From Flavobacterium limi (GTDB lineage Bacteria > Bacteroidota > Bacteroidia > Flavobacteriales > Flavobacteriaceae): DNA of 64,000 nucleotides. The DNA is taken from contig NZ_JAADZV010000006.1 of NCBI RefSeq assembly GCF_010645075.1, positions 287,264-351,263 of the forward strand, in the 5' to 3' direction. This document shows, piece after piece, positions 18,301-26,049 of the stretch; position 1 is the stretch's first letter, and each line of letters starts with the position of its first letter. Made by a program: the position numbers and the translations under genes. A model generated the notes under the pieces. It had not been told where the DNA came from and searched no databases. It saw only the letters and a list, made by a program, of their open reading frames with translations.

Positions 18301-18596
18301 GTGTTTTCATAATAGGTTAATTTCATAATCATCAACCCCTGAATATTCTTGGTTTCTACCGATTTTATACCATTGGCAAAAGGAAGAATGTTCACATAAT
18401 TTTTGGCGAAATAAGCCTCCATCTGATCCGGTGTATAACCACCAAAGGGATGTGCAATATAAATTACAGGCAGGTTCATTTTCGGAAGAATATCTACCTT
18501 GATATCCTTGATGGCACCAATTCCGAAGAAAAATAAACCGGCCACCAATACCAGTATAGAGATGGGTTTGCGGAGTGCAAAACGTATTAAATTCAT
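15306..18596 (-). CDS. RND efflux transporter permease
   Basis: A 1096-residue inner-membrane pump of the AcrB/HAE1 superfamily, with 12 membrane helices in two repeats and two large periplasmic loops (first helix in ISILVLVAGLFFFGIGAI). The TM4 proton-relay segment is GILVDESTVTIEN, giving Asp400-Glu401 in place of the AcrB Asp-Asp pair. In the cytoplasmic linker between the two halves, residues 533-544 read DFNNDGKLGAFE, which fits an EF-hand calcium loop (D-x-N-x-D-G ... E). It would export drugs, lipids or other amphiphiles using proton motive force with the adjacent adaptor and TolC protein. The start is 12 bases after the TolC gene. Confidence 0.93.
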   Translation of the reverse strand: MNLIRFALRKPISILVLVAGLFFFGIGAIKDIKVDILPKMNLPVIYIAHPFGGYTPDQMEAYFAKNYVNILPFANGIKSVETKNIQGLMIMKLTYYENTNMAQAAAELGALSNRIQAAFPPGTQPPFIIRFDASSLPIGQLVLSSKIRSNNELQDLANVYVRASFTAIPGLLSPAPFGGSPRTVEVNVDPDLLRSHNMTPDQIVEAIRINNQTAPSGNVRIGDINYISPTNNTIKEIKDFEQIPLFKGGVQNLKLGDVATVKDGADVTNGYALVNGKRSVYISIAKAGDASTWDVVQKLKSELPKIQSTLPEDVTLSYEFDQSVYVINSVKSLITEGIIGAVLTGLMVLLFLGDRRAALIVILTIPISIISGVLFLKLFGQTINLMSLSGLALAIGILVDESTVTIENIHQHLDMGKPKALAIWDACQEIALPKLLILLCILAVFAPAFTMVGIPGALFLPLALAIGFSMVISFLLSQTFVPVMANWLMKAHPKHEHTPEITDDEAEFNACGLTPESEKDLISQKKVMVEREDFNNDGKLGAFERFRNRFMRTLDRLFVHKKATSIAYLVSATVLAIVLISFIGKDVFPKVNSSQFQLRMRAPDGTRLERTEEKAIVVLKELKKMVGNEHIGISSIYVGQHPSLFSINPIYLFMAGSHEAVFQVSLKDYHADMDEFKDEFRARIKKVLPDVKMTFEPIELTDKVLSQGSPTPIEIRIAGKDKKRNETYANQIVEKLQKINYFRDVQIGQPIHYPAMNIDIDRTRAAELGVDMNDISRSLIASTSSSRYTEKNTWIDERTGLSVNVQVQVPLNQMKSKTDIGEIPVLKNSLRPVLSDVAKITPGYVSGENDNLGAMPYITVTANINQTDLGTAAKDVDAAISSLGELPRGLFVTPIGLSKVLSETLSSLQTGLLVAVFVIFLMLAANFQSFKVSLVILTTVPAVVLGALLMLTITGSTLNLQSYMGIIMSVGVSIANAVLLVTNAEQLRKINGNALESAREAAALRLRPIIMTSVAMIAGMLPMAIGHGEGGDQVSPLGRAVIGGLLFSTFAVLLILPQIFAWAQEKTTTQSVSLDPEDEESIHYISSISKSKVGKS

Positions 18597-18608
18597 TAGG
18601 CGCTATAA

Positions 18609-19994
18609 TTAAAATTCATTTATAAATAAGTCAAAATTGCCTGTTGCGGCTACTTTTAGCAAATACGACTGCCATACATTATTGTTGACAATATCGCGGT
18701 CGATTTCAGCACGGTTTAAAACATACATTGTCTGCGTTAAATCGGTTAAATCGGTCAGTCCGTTTTTGTATAAAGTTGATTTCTGCAGATAAGCTCTTTG
18801 TGCGGCGTTGACCTGAATCGGCGCTTCGGCGTAGTTTTCCAGAGTGATTTTTATTTTATCTTCGGCAAAATTCAGTTGCGATTTTAGTTCTCTGTCGGCT
18901 TGGTTGTATTCTTCCTGCAAGGCCTGAGAAACAAATTTTTGTGCACTGACCTGTTTGTTTGAGCGGAATGGAGTGGTTAAATTCCACGTAATTCCAACCC
19001 CGATTAAATAATTCGTACGATCCGGATTCACGCCATCCCAGTAATTTCGGTTAAAAGCAGTCTGATCAGTCGCATAAGACGAATCAAATCCTGAAGCTCT
19101 GGTCTGTAAAACCCCAAAAGCACTCATGGTTGGATAATAAAAACGTTTATACAATTTAACCTGTTGATTGCTGTAATCGATTTTGGTTTTATAGAATTTC
19201 AACAAAGGATGCAGACTGTCTGTTGAAGCATCACTTTTGATAAGTTCTTTCGGAATCTGGGTTACAAAAAGAGTATCGGCTACAAAATCCTGTGGTGCAA
19301 CGCCCATTAAATCGACCAGTTTATTGTTTTGTTCCTTGACGAAATTTTTAGCCAGATTCAAAGCCATTTTAGCTTTCGAAACTTCGGCTGTAGCCAAAGT
19401 AGAATCGACTCCGGCGAGTAATCCGTTTTTTACCCTTGCAGCTGCCGTTCTTTTAAAAACTTCTGCACGATTTAAATTCTTTTGCTGCGAAATAAGTAAT
19501 CGCTGACTTGCCAGTAAATTCAAATAAGCGGCAGAGATTTTAATTTCGAGTTGGAATTTCTCCTGATTCAGATCGTTTTCTTTCGCCTGAATATCAACTT
19601 TCGCTAAATTGATTTTTTCTTTTGCTTTTCCGAAAGTAAAAAAATCCCAGTTCATATTCACCAGATAAAGAGCACCAAAAGCCGAATTCCAGTTTTGTTC
19701 CGGAAGCGGTAATCCGGAAGATGCAACGCCCAGACCTCCAAAACCATAGAGAGGCCCGTTTTGTCCGTTTACGGTTCCGTAATCCTGCTGTGCTGATAAA
19801 TTCAGGTTAGGCAGGTAGTCACGGCGGGATTGTTTAAGGCTTTCCCGTGAAGCATTCGTATAATTGTTTTTTGCTTTTACTGAACCGTAATTTTCAAGCC
19901 CGGTTTTTATGGCATCTTTTAAAGACAAGGTTTGAGAATGACTGTTTAGGGCAAAAATCAGGAAAAATAAAAAGGTAATTTTTTTGAAATACAT
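18609..19994 (-). CDS. TolC family outer-membrane efflux protein
   Basis: I choose the start at 19994 because MYFKKITFLFFLIFALNSHSQ then forms a normal signal peptide; the longer frame from 20021 adds nine residues ahead of it. The 461-residue protein begins TLSLKDAIKTGLENYG, the standard opening of TolC-type outer-membrane factors, and has the two long alternating helical repeats with an EKINLAKVDIQAKENDL segment. It forms the outer-membrane exit duct for the pump. It is the first gene of the minus-strand operon and is divergent from the LytS kinase gene. Confidence 0.92.
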   Translation of the reverse strand: MYFKKITFLFFLIFALNSHSQTLSLKDAIKTGLENYGSVKAKNNYTNASRESLKQSRRDYLPNLNLSAQQDYGTVNGQNGPLYGFGGLGVASSGLPLPEQNWNSAFGALYLVNMNWDFFTFGKAKEKINLAKVDIQAKENDLNQEKFQLEIKISAAYLNLLASQRLLISQQKNLNRAEVFKRTAAARVKNGLLAGVDSTLATAEVSKAKMALNLAKNFVKEQNNKLVDLMGVAPQDFVADTLFVTQIPKELIKSDASTDSLHPLLKFYKTKIDYSNQQVKLYKRFYYPTMSAFGVLQTRASGFDSSYATDQTAFNRNYWDGVNPDRTNYLIGVGITWNLTTPFRSNKQVSAQKFVSQALQEEYNQADRELKSQLNFAEDKIKITLENYAEAPIQVNAAQRAYLQKSTLYKNGLTDLTDLTQTMYVLNRAEIDRDIVNNNVWQSYLLKVAATGNFDLFINEF

Positions 19995-20156
19995 AAACCC
20001 AAGTGTGAAATTATGCACCAAATTTATTTCTGAAATCAGAATAAAAACCTTTATAAATGATGTACGCCACTAATAAATGACGAATTGAATTTGTCATTTT
20101 TTGGAAAAAATAATTAAATATTTGTTCGTACTTTGTAAACTATTTAAGTGCAGAAG

Positions 20157-21191
20157 ATGAATAAAAAGTTGAGTAACATGATGGAAAACAAATGGTGGCA
20201 GGAAATTGCCGTTGTTCTTTTTTCATTCACGGTTTATACCCTGAAAAATGACTGGATGCTGTTTAGTTCTTTCGTATCTATTTTGATGGGAATTTTTTTC
20301 TACTGTATTTTATACATGCATGCTCAGTTCAACCGATTTTTTATACTTCCGGTTTTATTCAAAAACAAAAGACCTGTAACATATGTTTTTCTAACACTTT
20401 TAGGGGTATTTCTTTTCTCACTCGTTTTATATCAGATTACTTCTTTAAGCATGTTTGCGAACTGTCGCTTATACCAGAATTCACACCAGCGCAGTTATAT
20501 CTATCAATTGGCCAGTGTTTTGGGGACATTGGTTTGTATTTTGAGCCCGATTATTGTTTTTAAATTTTACAGGATCAATAAAAAACAAACAGACGAAACG
20601 CTGCTTTTCAACCAAATGCAGCTGAATTCATTAAAAGGGCAGCTGAATCCACATTTTTTATTCAACACCTTCAATACACTTTACGGAATCAGTTTAGAAT
20701 TTCCCGAGCGAACTCCGGATTTGATTATGAAAGTATCACAGTTAATGCGTTACCAGCTCGAAAGCAATAACAAACAATGTGTTTCCCTTGAAGCAGAACT
20801 GGAGTTTATAAACAGTTATATTCAACTTGAAAAAGAACGTGTCGGGTATCGTTGCGACATTACCTACGATTGTAAAATTGACAACGAAAATGCCTATAAA
20901 GTGTCGCCAATGCTGTTGATTGCTTTTATAGAAAATGCTTTTAAACATGGAACCTGCGCAATCGAAAAATGTTTTGTACGCATTATAATTACAGTCGAAA
21001 ACGGTTTATTGCATCTGCATGTAGTCAATTCTATTCCGAAGAAAACGGATGTAGTTTCTACTAAAATTGGTTTGAAAAATACAATCGAAAGACTGAACCT
21101 GATTTATGGTAAAGAATATAAATTAGACATTCAGGAGGATAAAAATACGTATATCGCAGATTTGAAAATACAACTGAAAAAGTTTGTATAA
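20157..21191 (+). CDS. LytS/YehU-type sensor histidine kinase
   Basis: About 345 residues. Four or five membrane helices occupy the first 150 residues, followed by the His_kinase (PF06580) domain: phosphoacceptor in LKGQLNPHFLFNTFNTLYG and an ATP-binding region with PMLLIAFIENAFKHG. A GTG nine bases earlier (20148) is an alternative start. The stop overlaps the start of the LytTR regulator by one base, so the two are translated together. Placement divergent to the tripartite pump suggests that the pair senses an envelope signal and controls the efflux operon. The ligand is unknown. Confidence 0.92.
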   Translation: MNKKLSNMMENKWWQEIAVVLFSFTVYTLKNDWMLFSSFVSILMGIFFYCILYMHAQFNRFFILPVLFKNKRPVTYVFLTLLGVFLFSLVLYQITSLSMFANCRLYQNSHQRSYIYQLASVLGTLVCILSPIIVFKFYRINKKQTDETLLFNQMQLNSLKGQLNPHFLFNTFNTLYGISLEFPERTPDLIMKVSQLMRYQLESNNKQCVSLEAELEFINSYIQLEKERVGYRCDITYDCKIDNENAYKVSPMLLIAFIENAFKHGTCAIEKCFVRIIITVENGLLHLHVVNSIPKKTDVVSTKIGLKNTIERLNLIYGKEYKLDIQEDKNTYIADLKIQLKKFV

Positions 21192-21898
21192 TGAAGGAGA
21201 CCAAAAAATGCATTATCGTTGATGATGAGCCGGCAGCGCATTATGTTCTGGCCAATTACATCAAACAAAACCCACAATTAGAGCTCGTTTTTCAGGGCTA
21301 TAATGGGGTAGAAGCAATGGATTACCTTCGGGAAAACAAAGTTGACCTGATGTTTCTGGATATCAATATGCCCGAAATTTCAGGAATGGAACTGCTGAAA
21401 ATAATTCCAACACATCCTAAAACGATTTTAACGACTGCTTATTCTGAATTTGCCCTTGAAAGTTATGATTACGGAGTGATTGATTACCTGCTGAAACCGA
21501 TTTATTTTCCAAGGTTTTTAAAAGCAATTGACCGTTTTTTTGCTACAGAAAATGTAAAAAACAGGGAAGAAGAAGTCATCAACTCAGTTACTGTAAAAGT
21601 CGATGGTTATTTTATGGATATCGGATTAGACCAGCTTTTGTTTGCGCAGAGTTTTGGTAATTACGTAAAAATCCACACTTTAAAAAGAACATATTTAGCA
21701 TCAATTACTACTGCCGAATTAGAAAAATGCCTGCCTGAAAAAAGCTTTATGCGTATTCATAAATCGTATATCGTAGCATTGGATAAAATTGAAGAAAGCG
21801 AAAAAGACTTTGTGGTGATAAAAAATGAAAAACTTCCAGTTGGTATTACCTACAGAAGAGAATTAACTGACCGACTAAAGAATAAAGACCATATATAA
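21191..21898 (+). CDS. LytTR family response regulator
   Basis: A 235-residue response regulator. The receiver domain has the acidic pocket VDDEP (Asp11, Asp12), phosphoacceptor Asp57 in LMFLDINMPEISG and Lys in LLKPIYFP. The C-terminal LytTR DNA-binding domain contains FAQSFGNYVKIHTLKRTYLA and FMRIHKSYIVALDKI, the family hallmark. It is the partner of the overlapping LytS kinase. Targets probably include the divergent TolC-RND-MFP operon; that is inferred from position only. A terminator follows 45 bases downstream. Confidence 0.94.
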   Translation: MKETKKCIIVDDEPAAHYVLANYIKQNPQLELVFQGYNGVEAMDYLRENKVDLMFLDINMPEISGMELLKIIPTHPKTILTTAYSEFALESYDYGVIDYLLKPIYFPRFLKAIDRFFATENVKNREEEVINSVTVKVDGYFMDIGLDQLLFAQSFGNYVKIHTLKRTYLASITTAELEKCLPEKSFMRIHKSYIVALDKIEESEKDFVVIKNEKLPVGITYRRELTDRLKNKDHI

Positions 21899-21942
21899 GA
21901 GTTCAGAAATAAGTGCTTACTAATTCAGTTATTTCAAAAAAG

Positions 21943-21977
21943 AAGCCTGCTAAGATTTATTTCTGCAGGCTTTTTTG
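21943..21977 (+). terminator. Terminator after the two-component operon
   Basis: AAGCCTGC pairs with GCAGGCTT across a 14-base loop, followed by six T residues. Confidence 0.8.
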
Positions 21978-22117
21978 ATTCATTACACACAACAATTGAA
22001 CAGTCTTATATTTTACTTAAGATTATAATATTTTTAGGAAACTTCATTCTTAATTCATTTATAAGTAGTAAATTTAGTACTGTTTTCGGAATTATTAATT
22101 CTTTAAATGATTGAAAA

Positions 22118-22591
22118 ATGAGAAGAATATCTTTAATTTTCATTGTGTTCAGCTTCAGTTTTTTAACTGCACAGGAAGGAATAAATATGAAAAAAACAGT
22201 GACACCTCCGGAACTGGTAAGAGCAGCTTTTGAAAAAGAATATCCTGGGAAAACAGCTGTCTGGTCTGAAGAATATGTAGGCGATGATAATGATGAAATC
22301 CGTTATGAAGCGAAATACAATGTAAACCATACTACAAAAGCACTTGCGATTTATGACAATCTAGGAAATATGAAAGCGTATGAGCTGCAGATTCCTTTGA
22401 GTAAACTCCCTTCAAAAGCACAAACCTATCTTAAAAAAAATTATCCGGTAAAAACGATAAAAGAAATTGCAGTAGTGGCGGATGATAAAAACAAAACTAC
22501 TTATGAAGTTGGAGTCGAAAAAGATTCAAAGTTTTACGATGTCATTTTTGATGCAAATGGAGGATTTAATGTCAGCATCGAAAAAAATTAA
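22118..22591 (+). CDS. PepSY-like (DUF2874) periplasmic protein
   Basis: A 157-residue protein with a signal peptide (MRRISLIFIVFSFSFLTAQ) and two PepSY-like repeats. Each has the pattern of a helix ending in FEKEYPGKTAVW or LKKNYPVKTIKEI followed by strands (YEVGVEKDSKFYDVIFDANG). PF11396-type proteins are small periplasmic proteins of unclear role, often next to two-component systems in Bacteroidota, where they may modulate signalling or folding. Here it follows the LytS/LytTR pair on the same strand but after a terminator, so it has its own promoter. Confidence 0.82.
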   Translation: MRRISLIFIVFSFSFLTAQEGINMKKTVTPPELVRAAFEKEYPGKTAVWSEEYVGDDNDEIRYEAKYNVNHTTKALAIYDNLGNMKAYELQIPLSKLPSKAQTYLKKNYPVKTIKEIAVVADDKNKTTYEVGVEKDSKFYDVIFDANGGFNVSIEKN

Positions 22592-22625
22592 AAGAAGCTT
22601 ACTTACTAATTCAGATATTTAAACG

Positions 22626-22667
22626 ACAAACCCGACGAGTTTTTAGCTCATCGGGTTTTGTTTTTTT
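22626..22667. terminator. Bidirectional terminator between PepSY-like and SDR genes
   Basis: AAACCCGA and GAG pair with CTC and TCGGGTTT around a short T-rich loop, with T tracts on the plus side. It serves the two convergent genes. Confidence 0.8.
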
Positions 22668-22680
22668 ATTCTTCAGGAGA

Positions 22681-23445
22681 TTATAAAAATATTCCTCCTG
22701 CAACCTCAATACGCTGTCCGTTAACCCAACGGGATTCTTCAGAACATAAAAAGGCAACTACACTGCCAATATCGTCAGGCAGACCAACTCTTCCTAAAGC
22801 GGTCATTGAAGCAATCTGTTGATTTAATTCATCATTATCCCGAACAGCTCCGCCTCCAAAATCAGTTTCAATTGCACCAGGGGCGACAATGTTAACCCTG
22901 ATTTTCCTATCTCCCAGTTCTTTTGCCTGATATTTTGTCAAAGTTTCAATCGCGCCTTTCATCGCAGCATAGGCAGCATAACCCGGGAATGAAAATCTTG
23001 CCAGACCGCTGGATATATTTACAATTGCACCGCCATCGTTTAGTATTGGCAATGCTTTCTGAGTTAAAAAGAAAGGTCCTTTAAAATGAATATTAGTCAA
23101 CAGGTCAAATTCTTCTTCAGTAGTTTCTGCAAATGAATTATGAATTCCGATTCCGGCATTGTTTACTAAAAAGTCTAATTTATCGGTTTTAAAAATATTC
23201 TTTAATGAAGAAGATACCTGTTCTAAAAAGGAATCAAAAGAACCGGACTCCGCAACATTTAACTGAATTGCAGATGCTCTCTGACCTAAGTTTTCAATTT
23301 CTTTTACCACTTCTTCAGCTTCGTCTTTTTTGCTGTTGTAGGTGATAATAACATCGGTTCCTTTTTTAGCAATTGCAATTGCCATATTTTTTCCTAAACC
23401 TCTGCTTCCGCCTGTAACTAAGGCGATTTTTGTATTTACTGCCAT
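22681..23445 (-). CDS. Short-chain dehydrogenase/reductase (SDR)
   Basis: A 254-residue classical SDR. It has the Rossmann motif TGGSRGLGKN near the N-terminus, NNAGIG around residue 91, catalytic Ser in IVNISSGLARF and the YxxxK motif in GYAAYAAMKGAIETL, and ends with the usual VNGQRIEVAGGIFL tail. The Gly-Ser-Arg-Gly turn favours NADP(H). It would reduce a carbonyl or oxidise an alcohol; the substrate is not predictable. The AraC-type regulator 220 bases upstream on the same strand is a plausible controller, a frequent pairing in Flavobacterium. Confidence 0.9.
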   Translation of the reverse strand: MAVNTKIALVTGGSRGLGKNMAIAIAKKGTDVIITYNSKKDEAEEVVKEIENLGQRASAIQLNVAESGSFDSFLEQVSSSLKNIFKTDKLDFLVNNAGIGIHNSFAETTEEEFDLLTNIHFKGPFFLTQKALPILNDGGAIVNISSGLARFSFPGYAAYAAMKGAIETLTKYQAKELGDRKIRVNIVAPGAIETDFGGGAVRDNDELNQQIASMTALGRVGLPDDIGSVVAFLCSEESRWVNGQRIEVAGGIFL

Positions 23446-23534
23446 TTGATTTATCTTTTAAATTGATAAGTCAAAGGTAGGAGTGAAGCCTTGTTCGGAA
23501 TTTGTAAATATCAAACCGATGTTTGCGAAATTCA

Positions 23535-23614
23535 AATAACAATAACAATGACAATAACAATGACAATAACAATGACAATAACAATGACAATAACAATACA
23601 ATAACAATGACAAT
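23535..23614. repeat. Tandem repeat of a 12-base unit
   Basis: About six copies of CAATAACAATGA, with one unit shortened near the right end, between the SDR and AraC genes. The unit is a multiple of three but no frame uses it. Confidence 0.85.
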
Positions 23615-23669
23615 TTCAAAAATCAACTTCTAACTCGAACTTTAAACTTTAAACCTGAAACTTTCAAAA

Positions 23670-24575
23670 TTAACTTCTAAAAGCTAATGGTGTCAAAGAG
23701 GTTTGTTTTTTAAAGAAATTCGAGAAATGTGCCAGTTCTTCAAAACCAAGCGAGTAGGCAATTTCAGAAATATTCCAGTTGGTTTGTCTTAAAAGAATTT
23801 TGGCTTCGCTGGTTAATCGGCTGCTGATTAACTCGGTTGTTGTTTTTCCACTGTTTTCTTTTAAAACTTTGTTTAAATGATTTACGTGAACCGATAATCT
23901 TTCTGCGAAATCTTTTGCAGTTCGCAGTTCTAGCCTCTGATGCGGTGATTCGATAGGGAACTGTCTTTCTAATAACTCAGCAAATAAAGAAGAAACCCTT
24001 GCGGCCGAATTGTGTTTGGAATACAAGGCTGTTACTGGCTGTAATTTCTGCCCGAAGTGAATTAATTCTGCTACATAATTTCGGATTAGATCGTATTTAT
24101 AAGCATAATCAGAATTGATTTCATTTTGTATTTTGCTGAAAATGAATTCAACTTCTGTAATTTGTTCGTCCGAAAGCTGAAAGACAGGAAAACCGTCCGG
24201 AGCAAAAATGGGAAGTTCGTTTAAAACAATTCCGCTCTTATTTAGAAATTCATCTGTAAATACACAGAATTGTCCTGTCTGGTTGGCGTCCTGCGGAATG
24301 TAATTATAAGGGATTTTAGGTGTGGCAAATAAAAGGGCCTGTTTATCAATTTCAATTATTTTATCCGCATATTCGGCTCTGTTTCTGCCTTTAATAAGAC
24401 TTATTTTGTAATAAGCTCTTCGGTTATAAGGCATAGTGCATTTTCCCAAAAGCTCTTTAATATTAAAAACATTGAACTGGCAGATCTCTTTTTGAATGCA
24501 GTTATCTAACAACGAATTGGATTCGTTATTGGTTAATTCTGCAATTTCTTTATAAAATGGTTCGAGGGAATTCAT
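23670..24575 (-). CDS. AraC family transcriptional regulator
   Basis: Start chosen at 24575 (MNSLEPFYKEI); the longer frame from 24599 adds eight residues of low-complexity sequence. The 301-residue protein has an N-terminal cupin-like sensor and a C-terminal double helix-turn-helix. The first HTH contains DFAERLSVHVNHLNKVLKE and the second NISEIAYSLGFEELAHFSNF with FKKQTSLTPLAFR, the canonical AraC end. It probably regulates the SDR gene downstream. Tandem repeats flank it on both sides; the upstream heptamer array lies within 40 bases of the start codon. Confidence 0.9.
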   Translation of the reverse strand: MNSLEPFYKEIAELTNNESNSLLDNCIQKEICQFNVFNIKELLGKCTMPYNRRAYYKISLIKGRNRAEYADKIIEIDKQALLFATPKIPYNYIPQDANQTGQFCVFTDEFLNKSGIVLNELPIFAPDGFPVFQLSDEQITEVEFIFSKIQNEINSDYAYKYDLIRNYVAELIHFGQKLQPVTALYSKHNSAARVSSLFAELLERQFPIESPHQRLELRTAKDFAERLSVHVNHLNKVLKENSGKTTTELISSRLTSEAKILLRQTNWNISEIAYSLGFEELAHFSNFFKKQTSLTPLAFRS

Positions 24576-24613
24576 ATTGTTTTGATTTGTAAAATTCAAA
24601 TATACGAAACTAA

Positions 24614-24699
24614 TTGTGAGTTGTGAGTTGTGAGTTGTAAAAGGTGAGATGTGAGATGTGAGATGTGAGATGTGAGATGTGAGATGTGAGATGTGAGAT
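24614..24699. repeat. Heptanucleotide tandem repeats upstream of the AraC gene
   Basis: Three copies of TTGTGAG (24614-24634) followed by eight exact copies of GTGAGAT (24644-24699). A seven-base period suits slipped-strand length changes. It lies where the promoter of the AraC gene would be expected. Confidence 0.9.
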
Positions 24700-24753
24700 G
24701 TAAAATGTAAAACTAATTACTACTCACTTTCTAACCTCTAACATTTTACAAAA

Positions 24754-25317
24754 TTAAAACAAACTTCCCTGAACAAACTCAGGCTGTGTATTTCCGTTAA
24801 ATGTAAAAGTATCAATAACAAAAAACTGCTTTTTAGCAGGATCGAGTTCCCGTAAAACAATTTCTTTGCATAAAAAATCAATATCAATGGTAGTAAAAAG
24901 CTGTGAGGCTATTTTGAGGTTTTCAGCTGTAAGTTTCCTGCCAATCGAGAGGTGAGGGTCGTCGCTTTTTTTAAGTTTTAAAGATTTCAGGGTTTCCTGA
25001 ATCTTTTTCATGACAGGTTTCAGCTTATTTTTCGAATCTTCATTTGGCGCAATAAAAAAGGCACCGCTGTTTTCATAAGAAGAAAAATGATCCAGATGAA
25101 CAGAGAAAGGCGTAAAAGTATCACAGGTTTTAAAAAGTTTTTGCCTGAACGTATCGATTTGTGAATCGTCAATGGTGAATTCGCAGATCGTAATATGTGC
25201 TACAGAATTACAGCTGTTATACCAGTTTATTTTGCTTTTTAAATAATCCTTCATTGTTTTGACAGAATCAATAACATCCTGCGAAGGATAAATCGCAACC
25301 GAATACTTTTTCTCCAT
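24754..25317 (-). CDS. 2'-5' RNA ligase-like 2H phosphoesterase
   Basis: A 187-residue protein with the two HxT/S motifs of the 2H phosphoesterase superfamily: His41-Ile-Thr43 (VAHITICEF) and His122-Leu-Ser124 (DPHLSIGRK). Members of the LigT/YjcG branch act on 2'-5' linkages or cyclic phosphates in RNA or nucleotides. Both catalytic pairs are intact, so it is probably active. It is two bases downstream of a receiver-like gene, so they share a transcript. Cellular substrate unknown. Confidence 0.85.
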   Translation of the reverse strand: MEKKYSVAIYPSQDVIDSVKTMKDYLKSKINWYNSCNSVAHITICEFTIDDSQIDTFRQKLFKTCDTFTPFSVHLDHFSSYENSGAFFIAPNEDSKNKLKPVMKKIQETLKSLKLKKSDDPHLSIGRKLTAENLKIASQLFTTIDIDFLCKEIVLRELDPAKKQFFVIDTFTFNGNTQPEFVQGSLF

Positions 25318-25319
25318 TT

Positions 25320-25634
25320 TTAAAGCTCTCCTCTCTTAAACAAGCGGTCATAAATTTCCGATTGCAATAATCCGCTTCCACCACCAAAATGCTCTATAAT
25401 TTCGACTCCCGGATGGGCTTGTAAACAAAATGCGGCAAATTCCTTTTCAACATGGTCTTCGATTGCTGAACTTAACAAAACAAAATCGACTTTATGCTGT
25501 AAAAAGTAATCTTTGGCCAATTCTTCATCATTAAACCCAGCAGCAGTCCAATTCTCATTGGCATTGACCAGCCTTAGCAAAATTTCAAGGATAGGCTGAT
25601 TTTTACCTAATATTAGAAAGTTATATTTTTTCAT
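25320..25634 (-). CDS. Receiver-like protein without phosphorylation site
   Basis: Start set at 25634 (MKKYNFLILGKNQPILEIL), since the frame upstream is Leu/Ile-rich noise. The 104-residue protein has the alternating strand-helix order of a response-regulator receiver, but the first acidic pocket is replaced by LGKNQ and the position of the phosphoacceptor is Ser (VDFVLLSSAIED). It could be a phosphorylation-independent receiver-like adaptor. The stop lies two bases from the 2H phosphoesterase gene, so the two are coupled. Family membership is a structural guess. Confidence 0.6.
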   Translation of the reverse strand: MKKYNFLILGKNQPILEILLRLVNANENWTAAGFNDEELAKDYFLQHKVDFVLLSSAIEDHVEKEFAAFCLQAHPGVEIIEHFGGGSGLLQSEIYDRLFKRGEL

Positions 25635-25811
25635 GATCTGTTTTTTTACATTACAAAAATAGTTTATATAAGTCAAAATCAACTTAATCCAGGTTAAGAA
25701 TGAACTATTCGATTGAGATAATAAAATAATGTTTTGAGTTAATGGATTTCCTGTTAAAATTCGAAATTTGAGTAACAAACAAAATCAGTATTAACTAAAA
25801 AAATCAATATT

Positions 25812-25973
25812 ATGTTACGTTGGACAGTCATTTTTATTATTCTAGCCATTGTGGCCGGAATATTTGGTTTCGGAGGTATAGCTGCCGGAGCAGCAAGTAT
25901 AGCTAAGGTATTATTCTTTATATTTATAGTATTATTCCTGTTGTCTTTAATTGGCGGAAGAAGAAATATTTAA
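25812..25973 (+). CDS. DUF1328 family small membrane protein
   Basis: A 53-residue protein from ATG 25812 to TAA 25973. It has two hydrophobic helices ([18 protein letters not shown] and [18 protein letters not shown]) joined by a short AAGAAS turn, and a basic end GRRNI. This is the YtjA/DUF1328 pattern, a small inner-membrane protein family linked with envelope or osmotic stress, function unknown. It is likely expressed alone or with the following DUF5661-like gene 76 bases downstream. Confidence 0.85.
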   Translation: MLRWTVIFIILAIVAGIFGFGGIAAGAASIAKVLFFIFIVLFLLSLIGGRRNI

Positions 25974-26049
25974 TAAAGAATTTTGATTATAAAACTAACG
26001 ACACATATATTTCGATAATGTGTCGTTTTATATTTAAAAGATATAGATT

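Noticed and set aside
23535..24699. Possible CRISPR array
   Set aside because: The repeats are head-to-tail units of 12 and 7 bases without spacers, and no cas gene is near.
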